Source of the DNA: Ooceraea biroi
Taxonomy: Eukaryota > Arthropoda > Insecta > Hymenoptera > Formicidae
DNA: 64,000 nucleotides
Assembly: GCF_003672135.1 (NCBI RefSeq)
Contig: NC_039512.1
Coordinates: 13,966,874 to 14,030,873, forward strand
Reading direction: 5' to 3'
Positions 10,354 through 20,817 of this stretch are shown one piece after another. A program made the translations under genes and the position numbers. Below the pieces are notes generated by a model. That model made no database searches and was not told the DNA's origin. It saw nothing but the letters and a program-made list of their open reading frames with translations. Numbering within the stretch: position 1 is the stretch's first letter; every line of letters begins with the position of its first letter.

Positions 10354-11562
10354 CTACCTACGAACAAACAGAACTGACCCATCGGCCCCTATAGCTCTGA
10401 GCAGTTGTGCTTGTCTGCCAGCTTCAATGTGACCACCACCGTTATCAATGCAAGCTTGGAGTCTCTCCACCAAATTATCTCGCACTCTACGGAGCACAGC
10501 TCGATTTCGTGCTAAAGTAGCAAACGCCTCTTCAATGCGATCTCGTAAATCCTGAGCTGTCCTTAAAGCCCTGCTTGACTCATAAACAATGGCTTTTAGA
10601 GCTCCCCAGAAATAAAAGTCCAGAGGGCTCACGTCAGGTGAACGGGCGGGCCATAAGTGTGGCTCAGGATTACGACCGATTCATCGAGTTCCAAAAACTC
10701 GTTGTAAAAAAGCGCGGACTTGCCTGCCGAAATGCGGTGGAGCACAGTCATGCATAAAAAAAACTCGATTACGGGCATTCCTCGGAACCATACGTCGCAG
10801 TCGATTCAGGAGAGTATGACGTAGAAACCGCAAATATTCAACGCTTGACAATCGGTTTGAGAGAAACACAGGAGCAATATAATCATTCCCGAGTATCCCT
10901 GTCCAAACAATGACTGAAAAACGGCCCTGCTGAACTCTTTGAACCATTGCGTGTGGATTGCGTCTGCGCCAGATGCGAACATTTTGCCGGTTCAAAATGG
11001 AAGTGCTGGAAAAACTGGATTCATCAGTGAACACTATATTTTTCAGAAAGTGCCGATATCTTCGGATCCTGCGAAGCATCCACCGACAAAAACGAAGACG
11101 AGCTGTGCGATCACCAGGTCGTAACTCATGCACTACTTGCACTTTGTAGGGTCGTAGGCCTTCCTCACGGAGAATGCGCAAGACTGTTTTATGATCAACC
11201 CCTACTCGCGCGCCTATGCGTCGTGATCCCATGACAGGATAAGTTCGAGCTAGAGCAATCACACGTTCCTCAATTCTCCAAGACACACGAGGACGACTTG
11301 CCCTACTGTGGCCAGCACCTGCAAAATTCATTTGCTCCTGATCATGTAATCGTTCATCGAGTCGTTGAAATTCTCGACGATCAGGCACGGACCCTGGACG
11401 TAATAATCTGCCATTAGCTTGGCGTCGCAACCAACTAGCATAAAGAGCTCGTGCTCGTGTGTAATTACCATGAGCACGATCAATTGCTCGAAGCATTAGA
11501 CGTTGGTCACGCCCATCCCGAAGCGCCCGATCACGACCACCACGGCCACCACGTCGAGGCAT
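10354..11562 (-). pseudogene. Tc1/IS630-type transposase with a single premature stop
   Basis: One frame runs from the ATG at 11562 to 10354, about 402 codons, interrupted only by a TGA at 10681-10683. The N terminus is Arg/Gly-rich, followed by helix-turn-helix-like regions (SRRIGARVGVDHKTVLRILR). The catalytic blocks are FTDESSF (first Asp), MHDCAPPH (second Asp) and SPDVSPLDFYFWG (third Asp). I count 42 residues between the second and third Asp, so it is close to but not exactly DD41D. The stop lies between the second and third catalytic residues, so the product would be inactive. Otherwise the gene is remarkably well preserved. Its start is close to the minisatellite-free TIR of the right arm. 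Confidence 0.85.
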
Positions 11563-12162
11563 GCTACAGCAACGTTATTCTTAGAAAAAATTTGGTAAAA
11601 AATTAAAACAATTTTGTTTTAATTTTACACTGAAAATTGATTCAAGATCAGTGGCGGTCTTCTAATAATCACGAAAAAAGTCTGGATATGGATGGAAAGC
11701 TTCTTAAGCACAAGTAACGAATGTCTTATGGAGCGATATATTATTCCTCTCCGAGGCAAATGACCATTGCTTTAAGGAACCAACAGCCGTTGAAATGTTA
11801 CTGGGTACCAAGATACCCCGAAGGGAACAAAAATCTACCACGCCCACTTCGTTGTTCCTGGGTAGCGTTAAGAGTAGATTAAGCAGATTTTACATTCATC
11901 ACAATTAATTTTACGAAATTTTTTGGCTTCTAAAAACTTCAAACGAAAATTTCTCTATGAAATATTGATTTCCGGCATATGGTCCCTTTGAGACTTTTGT
12001 TCAGCTCGACGAGTAGAATCGACTAAGCCAATAAAAAATTTGACATTGAAAATGACCTTGAAAGTTAATTTTGCGGCACCATGTTTATGATGCAATGTTG
12101 GCGATCTCGACGAGTAGAATCGACTGGCGAAAGCTTGACCAATAATTTTTCCCCACCCTGTA

Positions 12163-13248
12163 CAATTACGAACAGATAATATTTCTGTTTAAGGAAGGAC
12201 GAAAATTATCATATTGGGCAGTCAGCTATTTTAAAGCTACCAGATTTTGATCTTGTGAACAATATACCTTTGGATTATATGCATCTGATATGTTTAGGAA
12301 TCATGCATAAATTATTATATATGTGATTATTCGGAAAACTTGAAGTCCGTTTACAATACACAAAAGTGGAGGAAATATCATTGCAGCTGGAAATGTATTA
12401 AAATTATATATACCATGCGAATTTGTGCGTAAATCAAGATCACTTGCCTTTGGCAAACTCTGGAAGGCAACAGAATTTCGAACTGTATATTATACACAGG
12501 CTGTGTAGTTTTTAAACTTCTTCGAAAGGATCTGTATAATCATTTTTTAGTATTATGTTGTTCAGAATTGGAAGAATATATTGACTATGCTCAGGAGCTT
12601 CTAGAACATTTTGTATCATCTTTCAAGTTGTTATATGGTACTGACAACGTTTCACATAACGGACATGGTCTTATTCATTTAGCACAAGATGCGAAAAGAT
12701 TTGGTACACTGGATACCTTTAGTTCGTTCAAATTTGAAAATTATTTGCAAACATTAAAAAATTTATTAAAAAAGCCTGATCAACCATTACAACAGGTTGT
12801 TAGAAGACATATTGAACGAAAAAACATTGAGAAACCACGTGAATTGCACATAACATCTGATTTTGTAATAGACAGAAAATCGAATCATACAAAAGGCTCT
12901 TTAATTGAAGGCTGCTGTAATTCGCAATATTACATAATAAAATGCTCAAATGCAACCATAGGCACAGATACATTAGCAGATAATTGCTGTGGTTTAAGTG
13001 ATGGAAGTATTGTTCAAATAAAATATATTACTTATCATAAAGAATTACAGACAGATGTCATTATTGGCAATGAGTTTTTACATAGAGAAGATTTATATAA
13101 TAAACCATGCTCTTCATTTTTGTTAGGAATATTTGTCGTAGATAATTTATCAGATTTTAAAATATGGCCAATAAAAGATATTAAAATAAAATATGTTCAG
13201 TTACCATTAAATAATAAATTTGCTGTCTTTCCATTGTTGCATTTATAA
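12163..13248 (+). pseudogene. CMC transposase, 3' part, copy 1
   Basis: Continuation of the gene at 8724 after the nested element. It reads RTDN, then after a frameshift KDENYHIGQS and IPLDYMHLICLGIMHKLL, in which DYMH is the conserved His block of CMC transposases. Stops and frameshifts follow up to 12568. From there an open stretch of 226 codons includes HGLIHLAQDAKRFG and FENYLQTLKNLLKKP, typical of the DUF4218-like region, and ends at 13248. The C-terminal part (DGSIVQIKYITYHKE) is mirrored by the separated C terminus of copy 2 at 38.5 kb. Confidence 0.75.
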
Positions 13249-14117
13249 ATTTATATATACATATACATATATATAGGTTTATGAAAGGGCAGTTTTCAGG
13301 ACCTTTTGAAGGACCCAAATTTACCACCGTAGATATACAGGGTGATTCAGAACAAACGTCAGTCCTTAAAATGACGTATTCCTGAGGTAATTCTAAGACA
13401 ATTTTTCCTGTAGCAAAATTTTGTCCGAAGCTTAGTTTTCAAGTTATAAGCGAAGATAGTTAGCAAATTACGGGCCGAGTACGGACGATACGCAGGGGCG
13501 GCGCAACTCACCGTCGACGCGGGCCCGATTATGCGATCAGCTGCTATCACGCAGTGGTACGCGCGCGCGCACACACACACACGCTCACACATTCTTACCT
13601 TATAAGATATTCGATGTCTTCATACTGTTGTAAAAGGCGAAGAATAAGTAAATGTCCCCATGATCGCGGATAACAATAAAATCACAAATTTACATGTAAC
13701 ACACTGAGTAATGAGTCACAAGTCTTTTTCTTTAATACATTGTATCACGTATTTACTCACGCACTCGATTAATTTATAAACGAATCTATCGGCTTATTAT
13801 TCACTACCGATTAATTATTCGGCAACTGAGAATTACTCGACGAAAAAAACACATTACGCACAATCACAGTAATCACTATCGAGGCAATTACGAACGAATC
13901 TGTTGTTTCATCACTATTCACAGTCCACCTCCGATCACTACCGATTCAATCATCACCGATTAATTAATTATTAAAGTTACTTGAAGGAAAGAAACGCGTT
14001 ACATACACCGCGCAGTTACACGATGCGGAGACTGCTCGACGCGCGCGGCAACAGTCAATAAGGTTACGGCGGGTTATGTTTAAGGCGCGCTCGGCAGCGC
14101 ACTCTCCCGTTTTGTGT

Positions 14118-14170
14118 TTGAGTGAGTGAGAGAGAGAGAGAGGAGAGAGAGAGAGGAGAGAGAGAGAGGC
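14118..14170. repeat. (GA)n microsatellite, left arm
   Basis: A GA run interrupted by two GGAGA steps. The mirror position in the right arm (17535-17588) is an uninterrupted CT run, one of the few visible differences between arms. Confidence 0.9.
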
Positions 14171-14619
14171 GGTGTATTCATTCCCGAAATTCTGACCGCA
14201 TGAGAAAAATTCTTTTCTAAAGAATAGGGGCCGTTTTTCAAAGCAATCATTTCAATAACGTAACGATATGATTTTATGATTTTGATATTGATATTAATAA
14301 ACATTTATGTTGATAATTATTTTCAAATAACAAAGAAGAATGAAGGTGTATTTTATGCATAATGCATCATTTCTTCTTGTTGTTCACTGAATATTAAACA
14401 AGGATAAATAATGCATTATGCGTGAAATGAAAATGCACTTTAAGAGTATAAGATTGATTATAAATATTGCGAGAACCGAAGCGTTTTGATCCCTCTCTTG
14501 GATTTTTTTTATGTTTCTGCAACTGCAAAAGATGTTCCACGTTCAAATGCTTTGTTCGCTCTGAAAAGAGCGGATTTTTTTGGCTCGCTCTGAAAAGAGC
14601 GGATTGGACTCGAAAACTT

Positions 14620-15693
14620 TCATAGCAAGTGCTCGAAATGACCACCATCCATCCTGACGCAAGCTCTCATGCGTTTTGACAAATTTCTTGTGACGTCCTG
14701 CATTACATCTTCTTCGATGTCCCAAATGGCATGTCGGAGTCTTGTTTCCACATCGTCGACATCTTCCGGAAGCGTTTTATAAATTACTTTCTTGCAATAG
14801 CCCCACAAGAAAAAATCGAGAGGGTTGAGATCCGGAGATCTTGCGGGCCAAGGTATCGGGCCATACCGACCCATCCAGCGTCCAGGAAACTGGTCATTTA
14901 AAAAAGTTGTTACAACTCTAGCGTTGTGCGGCCCGGCACCGTCTTGTTGAAAAATAATTTTGTTTCTTTCCACCAACGGTACATCTTCTAAGAAATCTGG
15001 AAAGTTATCTCTTAGAAGCTCGACGTACGTTTGACCAGTTAACGTTTGTTGCGGAAGAACAATTGGACCAAGTATGAGTGTTCCCATTATTCCAGCCCAC
15101 ACATTTATCTTCCAACGAGTTTGAAAGTTTCTAAGTCGTGTGACTCTGGGATTTTCGTCGCTCCAATAATGCATGTTGTGGGAATTATAAATTCCTTCCC
15201 GTGTGAATAGCGATTCATCGCTGAATATGATACGAGAAGGAAATCTGGGATCTCGATCTACTTCCCTTAGAAAATTTTCGCAGAACATTTTTCTTCTTTG
15301 GTAATCTTCTGGTCGCAAATGTTGCACGCATGTGTAGTGAAATGCGTGCAACTTTTCTTCCTTCAATATCCTCTGCACAGTTGCATAGGATAAATCTTGT
15401 TCTCGAGCAACAACCCGAATGCTCTTTTCAGGATTATCCTCGAAAGAATGTACTACGTTCTCCACATTTCGTACATTTCTTGCCTCCCGATTTCTTCCAG
15501 TGTCGTGTTTGTTAGCAAGGACACTGCCGGTCTCGTGTAATCTTTGTGCCGCTCGAAGTATGACGCGAGCCGATGGATGTCTTGCTCGGTTCGGATACAA
15601 TTCGGTGTATCGTCTTGCAGCTACGTGGTACTGCCCGTGACACTCGCCAAGTGCCATTAACATGTCATAATATTCTTCGTTGGTGTATGCCAT
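14620..15693 (-). CDS. DD41D Tc1/mariner transposase, left-arm copy
   Basis: A 357-residue protein identical to the right-arm copy at 16011-17084. The frame is open upstream to 15819, but a TATA box (TATTTATA on this strand's complement, 15765-15772) lies inside that extension. The ATG at 15693, giving MAYTNEEYYD, is therefore the likelier start. The N-terminal half holds paired helix-turn-helix segments. The catalytic residues are D159 (FSDESLF), D251 (QQDGAGPH) and D293 (NPLDFFLWG), with 41 residues between the last two. The protein ends GGHFEHLL, as in related elements. It should act on the CAGGGTG termini at 13338 and 18370. Both copies are open, so the element may encode its own activity. 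Confidence 0.93.
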   Translation of the reverse strand: MAYTNEEYYDMLMALGECHGQYHVAARRYTELYPNRARHPSARVILRAAQRLHETGSVLANKHDTGRNREARNVRNVENVVHSFEDNPEKSIRVVAREQDLSYATVQRILKEEKLHAFHYTCVQHLRPEDYQRRKMFCENFLREVDRDPRFPSRIIFSDESLFTREGIYNSHNMHYWSDENPRVTRLRNFQTRWKINVWAGIMGTLILGPIVLPQQTLTGQTYVELLRDNFPDFLEDVPLVERNKIIFQQDGAGPHNARVVTTFLNDQFPGRWMGRYGPIPWPARSPDLNPLDFFLWGYCKKVIYKTLPEDVDDVETRLRHAIWDIEEDVMQDVTRNLSKRMRACVRMDGGHFEHLL

Positions 15694-15764
15694 TCTTCTA
15701 ACGCTTCTTAACGCCTCTAATGATAATCGAAGGATTATTGATTGCAGTATTGATCGCTTCATCC

Positions 15765-15939
15765 TATTTATACGATCTTCGCGGGGGGTCGATGCCCCCT
15801 CCGCGACCCCCCTGACCAATCGCGGGTGTCCGCGACTCAGGGTCTCTGCGACTCAGGGTCTCCGCGACTCGCGGACACCCGTGATTGGTCAGGGGGGTCG
15901 CGGAGGGGGCATCGACCCCCCGCGAAGATCGTATAAATA
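15765..15939. promoter_or_regulatory. Palindrome centre with two divergent TATA boxes
   Basis: TATAAATA at 15932-15939 lies 72 bp upstream of the plus-strand ATG (16011). Its mirror, TATTTATA at 15765-15772, serves the minus-strand ATG (15693). Between them is a GC-rich hairpin (CGGGGGGTCGATGCCCCCTC and its complement) around a core with GCGACTCAGGGTCTC repeated twice. Each transposase thus appears to have its own outward promoter. Confidence 0.6.
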
Positions 15940-16010
15940 GGATGAAGCGATCAATACTGCAATCAATAATCCTTCGATTATCATTAGAGGCGTTAAGAAG
16001 CGTTAGAAGA

Positions 16011-17084
16011 ATGGCATACACCAACGAAGAATATTATGACATGTTAATGGCACTTGGCGAGTGTCACGGGCAGTACCACGTAGCTGCAAGACGATACACC
16101 GAATTGTATCCGAACCGAGCAAGACATCCATCGGCTCGCGTCATACTTCGAGCGGCACAAAGATTACACGAGACCGGCAGTGTCCTTGCTAACAAACACG
16201 ACACTGGAAGAAATCGGGAGGCAAGAAATGTACGAAATGTGGAGAACGTAGTACATTCTTTCGAGGATAATCCTGAAAAGAGCATTCGGGTTGTTGCTCG
16301 AGAACAAGATTTATCCTATGCAACTGTGCAGAGGATATTGAAGGAAGAAAAGTTGCACGCATTTCACTACACATGCGTGCAACATTTGCGACCAGAAGAT
16401 TACCAAAGAAGAAAAATGTTCTGCGAAAATTTTCTAAGGGAAGTAGATCGAGATCCCAGATTTCCTTCTCGTATCATATTCAGCGATGAATCGCTATTCA
16501 CACGGGAAGGAATTTATAATTCCCACAACATGCATTATTGGAGCGACGAAAATCCCAGAGTCACACGACTTAGAAACTTTCAAACTCGTTGGAAGATAAA
16601 TGTGTGGGCTGGAATAATGGGAACACTCATACTTGGTCCAATTGTTCTTCCGCAACAAACGTTAACTGGTCAAACGTACGTCGAGCTTCTAAGAGATAAC
16701 TTTCCAGATTTCTTAGAAGATGTACCGTTGGTGGAAAGAAACAAAATTATTTTTCAACAAGACGGTGCCGGGCCGCACAACGCTAGAGTTGTAACAACTT
16801 TTTTAAATGACCAGTTTCCTGGACGCTGGATGGGTCGGTATGGCCCGATACCTTGGCCCGCAAGATCTCCGGATCTCAACCCTCTCGATTTTTTCTTGTG
16901 GGGCTATTGCAAGAAAGTAATTTATAAAACGCTTCCGGAAGATGTCGACGATGTGGAAACAAGACTCCGACATGCCATTTGGGACATCGAAGAAGATGTA
17001 ATGCAGGACGTCACAAGAAATTTGTCAAAACGCATGAGAGCTTGCGTCAGGATGGATGGTGGTCATTTCGAGCACTTGCTATGA
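16011..17084 (+). CDS. DD41D Tc1/mariner transposase, right-arm copy
   Basis: Identical in sequence to the left-arm copy and 357 residues from the ATG that follows the TATAAATA box at 15932. The longer open frame from 15885 would begin upstream of the promoter, inside the GC-rich hairpin, and is less likely to be translated. Domain order: HTH region (~1-120), D159, D251 and D293 (DD41D), and a C-terminal GGHFEHLL block. DD41D is the spacing of the rosa/Visitor group of Tc1/mariner elements, by recollection. Identity of the two copies implies either a recent dimerisation event or continuing gene conversion between arms. Confidence 0.93.
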   Translation: MAYTNEEYYDMLMALGECHGQYHVAARRYTELYPNRARHPSARVILRAAQRLHETGSVLANKHDTGRNREARNVRNVENVVHSFEDNPEKSIRVVAREQDLSYATVQRILKEEKLHAFHYTCVQHLRPEDYQRRKMFCENFLREVDRDPRFPSRIIFSDESLFTREGIYNSHNMHYWSDENPRVTRLRNFQTRWKINVWAGIMGTLILGPIVLPQQTLTGQTYVELLRDNFPDFLEDVPLVERNKIIFQQDGAGPHNARVVTTFLNDQFPGRWMGRYGPIPWPARSPDLNPLDFFLWGYCKKVIYKTLPEDVDDVETRLRHAIWDIEEDVMQDVTRNLSKRMRACVRMDGGHFEHLL

Positions 17085-17532
17085 AAGTTTTCGAGTCCAA
17101 TCCGCTCTTTTCAGAGCGAGCCAAAAAAATCCGCTCTTTTCAGAGCGAACAAAGCATTTGAACGTGGAACATCTTTTGCAGTTGCAGAAACATAAAAAAA
17201 ATCCAAGAGAGGGATCAAAACGCTTCGGTTCTCGCAATATTTATAATCAATCTTATACTCTTAAAGTGCATTTTCATTTCACGCATAATGCATTATTTAT
17301 CCTTGTTTAATATTCAGTGAACAACAAGAAGAAATGATGCATTATGCATAAAATACACCTTCATTCTTCTTTGTTATTTGAAAATAATTATCAACATAAA
17401 TGTTTATTAATATCAATATCAAAATCATAAAATCATATCGTTACGTTATTGAAATGATTGCTTTGAAAAACGGCCCCTATTCTTTAGAAAAGAATTTTTC
17501 TCATGCGGTCAGAATTTCGGGAATGAATACAC

Positions 17533-17534
<2 letters not shown>

Positions 17535-17584
<50 letters not shown>

Positions 17585-17588
17585 ACTC
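17535..17588. repeat. (CT)n microsatellite, right arm
   Basis: A pure CT run mirroring the interrupted GA run of the left arm. Confidence 0.9.
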
Positions 17589-18370
17589 AAACACAAAACG
17601 GGAGAGTGCGCTGCCGAGCGCGCCTTAAACATAACCCGCCGTAACCTTATTGACTGTTGCCGCGCGCGTCGAGCAGTCTCCGCATCGTGTAACTGCGCGG
17701 TGTATGTAACGCGTTTCTTTCCTTCAAGTAACTTTAATAATTAATTAATCGGTGATGATTGAATCGGTAGTGATCGGAGGTGGACTGTGAATAGTGATGA
17801 AACAACAGATTCGTTCGTAATTGCCTCGATAGTGATTACTGTGATTGTGCGTAATGTGTTTTTTTCGTCGAGTAATTCTCAGTTGCCGAATAATTAATCG
17901 GTAGTGAATAATAAGCCGATAGATTCGTTTATAAATTAATCGAGTGCGTGAGTAAATACGTGATACAATGTATTAAAGAAAAAGACTTGTGACTCATTAC
18001 TCAGTGTGTTACATGTAAATTTGTGATTTTATTGTTATCCGCGATCATGGGGACATTTACTTATTCTTCGCCTTTTACAACAGTATGAAGACATCGAATA
18101 TCTTATAAGGTAAGAATGTGTGAGCGTGTGTGTGTGTGCGCGCGCGCGTACCACTGCGTGATAGCAGCTGATCGCATAATCGGGCCCGCGTCGACGGTGA
18201 GTTGCGCCGCCCCTGCGTATCGTCCGTACTCGGCCCGTAATTTGCTAACTATCTTCGCTTATAACTTGAAAACTAAGCTTCGGACAAAATTTTGCTACAG
18301 GAAAAATTGTCTTAGAATTACCTCAGGAATACGTCATTTTAAGGACTGACGTTTGTTCTGAATCACCCTG

Positions 18371-18861
18371 TAGAGTACACATTGAATAGAAGTCATTGCC
18401 ATTTGAATATTTAAAAATCTTGTGTACTTTCCAAGATACATAGACCGACATATCGTAAAGCAGTTTTCAGAACTCATACATTTTATACCGAATACAGTAA
18501 TGTATGTCGTTCTCAATACTTTTTTCCTTTAGATATAACATGTATAAGTAGTTTCCTATCAAATTTAGGCTTTAGTTAATTAAAATTTAGAAGATAGAAC
18601 TACTTTTTGCACATGTCCTGAATACTACCCTTCAGTCGACTAATATGTCAGCAGAAAGGCATATTTCAGGTCCTTTGTAATTTACGTCTAAAACACAAAA
18701 TACTTTTATGATTTGAACGTTTACGAGTCTGAAAAGGAAGAAATGATCTTAATGAAGTTATTTCATGCTATGAGATTATAACTAAACATCGTAACAATGA
18801 AAATATATACGAAAATCTCACGACCTGAAAACTGCCGTTCGAACGAATATAACATATATAT
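18371..18861. other. Non-coding, with scattered GCAGTTTTCAG motifs
   Basis: No gene. It contains AGCAGTTTTCAGAACT (18460), TTTCAGGTCC (18663) and CCTGAAAACTGCC (18824), related to GGCAGTTTTCAGGACC at 13289 and GGGCAGCTTTCAGGTCC at 21169. They may be subterminal repeats of the CMC copy at 8724-13248, or an unrelated MITE family. Confidence 0.3.
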
Positions 18862-19200
18862 TGTTACGTCCAGTAGATTCCATGGTTTCTCACTTCCAAA
18901 ACGAAATATTCTTTAAAAGATTTTATATAATATTCTATGTACGATTAAATCAGCGAACGTCGTTGCCACGCGCGAAGAAGATTTCGCGTGAGCGGAGGTC
19001 TCGGGGTCACGATGAGAGATATCGCGGTTCCCGAAAAAGAAATAATTAACTGATTCCTGAGCGATTGCTCTCATCAGAGCCGTGAAATTTGGCACATGTC
19101 CGGCAAAACAAGTCTTTAAATCATGATTAAAACTGGGCTAATGAAGCAATCGTCTCGTTATCGCGACGTTCGAAAACTATTCATCTAGGGGTTAAAAAGG

Positions 19201-19410
19201 TTAATTATCGCAAATGACACGCGAAAACAATCATCAAAGAATACCGCTAAGAGATTTCTTTGACTTACGAAAACAAGTATTAGACCCATTCACTGATATC
19301 AAGTAAATTAACTATCGCAAATGACGTGCGAAAACAATTATCAAAGAATACCTCCGAGAGATACGAAAGCAAGTATTAGACCCATCCGCTGATACCAAGT
19401 AAATTATTAT
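19201..19410. repeat. Two direct repeats upstream of a TATA box
   Basis: Two imperfect ~108-bp copies share ATCGCAAATGAC, CGAAAACAAT-ATCAAAGAATACC and AAGTATTAGACCCAT. Their position 80-290 bp upstream of TATAAAA resembles a duplicated enhancer of an LTR U3. Confidence 0.65.
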
Positions 19411-19492
19411 AAGCGATAACCAATGGTTCGCGCAAACAATTTTTTGTGAATTCCCGGAAACAAATAGCACTCCTCATGGTTCTTAGAACGCA

Positions 19493-19499
19493 TATAAAA
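19493..19499 (+). promoter_or_regulatory. TATA box of the LTR-like unit
   Basis: TATAAAA within CGCATATAAAAAGGCGACG. Transcription would be expected to start near 19525. A GTAAGC donor at 19674 and a pyrimidine-rich acceptor TTCCTTTCTTTTAAAG ending near 19959 suggest a leader intron before the ORF. Confidence 0.5.
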
Positions 19500-19941
19500 A
19501 GGCGACGATTTGCCCAGAGACGCACTCTTGGACTCACCTAGTAACAATAAGCCTGTGCGGGAGTTTCGCTAAATACAAGTCAACCAGAAACGCGAACGTG
19601 TGCCAAATCATCACCCTCGCCTCCCTTTGGGTTTGAAGCAGTAGCAACTCAGCACTAATTTGCAGTATTAAAAGTAAGCGAAATTTTTTACGTTACACAA
19701 AAACTTGTAATTATTTTACCGTTAATTGAGAAATTAATTCATCAGTCAAATTGTAACGTTTTTACTAATGTTACTGTTGCTTTTCATCATAATATTACAT
19801 CGAAATTTATTAATTAAATATTAATATTTAATGCACTTGTTGGTGAAGGAATTTGAAATAATTATAAGATATTTTCACCCACGAGAATTTGTTTCTCCTT
19901 GAGAGACTTCCGACCGATAGAAATTCACTGGAACCACGCGA

Positions 19942-20562
19942 TTGTTCCTTTCTTTTAAAGTGCGTCCCACTAAACATGGATCCGACGATTCGGGTTTCTC
20001 TCAACAAAATAATACACGGGAACCACACTCAGAGGGAAACCGTCTGACTACGGGCGAGCCACCGCGGGAAAGAAGTCGTTCGCGGTCCCCTAGTTTAGAT
20101 TTTCCCTCTACTAGCAGTACATTTTCGAAATTATCACCACCCTCCTCTTGTTCACCTTCATCCTTGGAGATATCTGATAATCCATCTTTTACCCCGTGCC
20201 CTTCCCCTGTTCTCTCCTCCCCTTGGTATTCACCCATTGGTTCACCAGATCCTGAAGAGTATCAGGATGAACCAATAACAACCGATCAATCCTTTCCTTC
20301 TTTAGAAGTATTGAGAACCTTTTACGAGCGTGGTCTCGAAGTCTTTCGAGAACACATCCTTAGTCTTTTTCCCACCTATTCGATACCCCTTCCACCCAAT
20401 GCCCTTATCCTCGGACCTGGATCCATTGACGTTCCCAGTTTAAGGGCCGCCCTTGTCAATTCCGGCCCTGACACCGTTGTTCCTCTCATCACCAGAAACC
20501 GCCAGTATCCCGTCCTAATCCCTGCGTCCCTCATTCAAGAATTCTTTTTAAATAATACATAA
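19942..20562 (+). CDS. Unrecognised Ser/Pro-rich ORF in the LTR-like unit
   Basis: Open for about 206 codons but without any in-frame ATG, so if translated it must be a downstream exon. The putative acceptor near 19959 fits. The first half is rich in Ser, Pro and Arg (PPRERSRSRSPS, then SPSSLEISDNPSFTPCPSP). The second half looks folded (LEVLRTFYERGLEVFREHIL, PNALILGPGSIDVPSLRAAL) and ends LIQEFFLNNT. No domain is recognised and no function is proposed. Composition and length of frame suggest a real product rather than chance. It could be a gag-like or LTR-encoded accessory protein, which is inference only. Confidence 0.45.
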   Translation: MFLSFKVRPTKHGSDDSGFSQQNNTREPHSEGNRLTTGEPPRERSRSRSPSLDFPSTSSTFSKLSPPSSCSPSSLEISDNPSFTPCPSPVLSSPWYSPIGSPDPEEYQDEPITTDQSFPSLEVLRTFYERGLEVFREHILSLFPTYSIPLPPNALILGPGSIDVPSLRAALVNSGPDTVVPLITRNRQYPVLIPASLIQEFFLNNT

Positions 20563-20817
20563 TTTAAATAATTGTAATAATTGTAAATAGTTTCATACTT
20601 TTAAGGGAAATCTCTCGATGTAATCTATCTCCATTTAATTTATTTCTTTTACTTATGTATTACCGGAAAATTTTCTAAAATATATAATGTTAATTCCTTA
20701 AGGAAAAAGGAAAATCTAATTTATTGATTAAACCTCAATCACTCCCCTTCCCACAACAGGTCGTACAGGTCCTATCCCAGGTAAAAGAGATTGAATTCTC
20801 TTACCTAAAAGGGGACC

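Larger units (their letters stand above)
9760..12160 (-). mobile_element. Tc1/IS630-type TA element nested in the CMC pseudogene
   Basis: The termini are CAGGGTGGGGAAAAATTATT and its reverse complement, flanked by TA (9758-9759 and 12161-12162). The inverted repeats are nearly identical over ~230 bp. They then diverge but remain recognisable to the block with ACCCAGGAACAACGA (10171 on the left, 11857 on the right). Removing the element restores continuity of the CMC coding sequence around it. It carries one transposase on the minus strand and a 42-bp minisatellite at 10205-10340. Its left end is also found in the hybrid element at 25430. Confidence 0.92.
13338..18370. mobile_element. 5-kb palindromic DD41D transposon (head-to-head dimer)
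   Basis: The termini are CAGGGTGATTCAGAACAAAC and its reverse complement, flanked by TA (13336-13337 and 18371-18372). The entire 5,033 bp is an inverted repeat with ~2.5-kb arms meeting near 15854. Each arm encodes the same DD41D transposase, transcribed outwards from the centre. The arms differ in the GA/CT microsatellite (14118-14170 interrupted, 17535-17588 pure) and in at least one base near the centre (ATCGCGGG against the complement of CCCGTGAT). This suggests they have existed separately. The core spacer contains GCGACTCAGGGTCTC twice. Confidence 0.93.

Noticed and set aside
13338..18370. Assembly foldback artefact as the explanation of the 5-kb palindrome
   Set aside because: It is not excluded, but TA duplications at both ends, arm-specific microsatellite structure and central base differences favour a real locus. 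Four other palindromic elements in the window support this.
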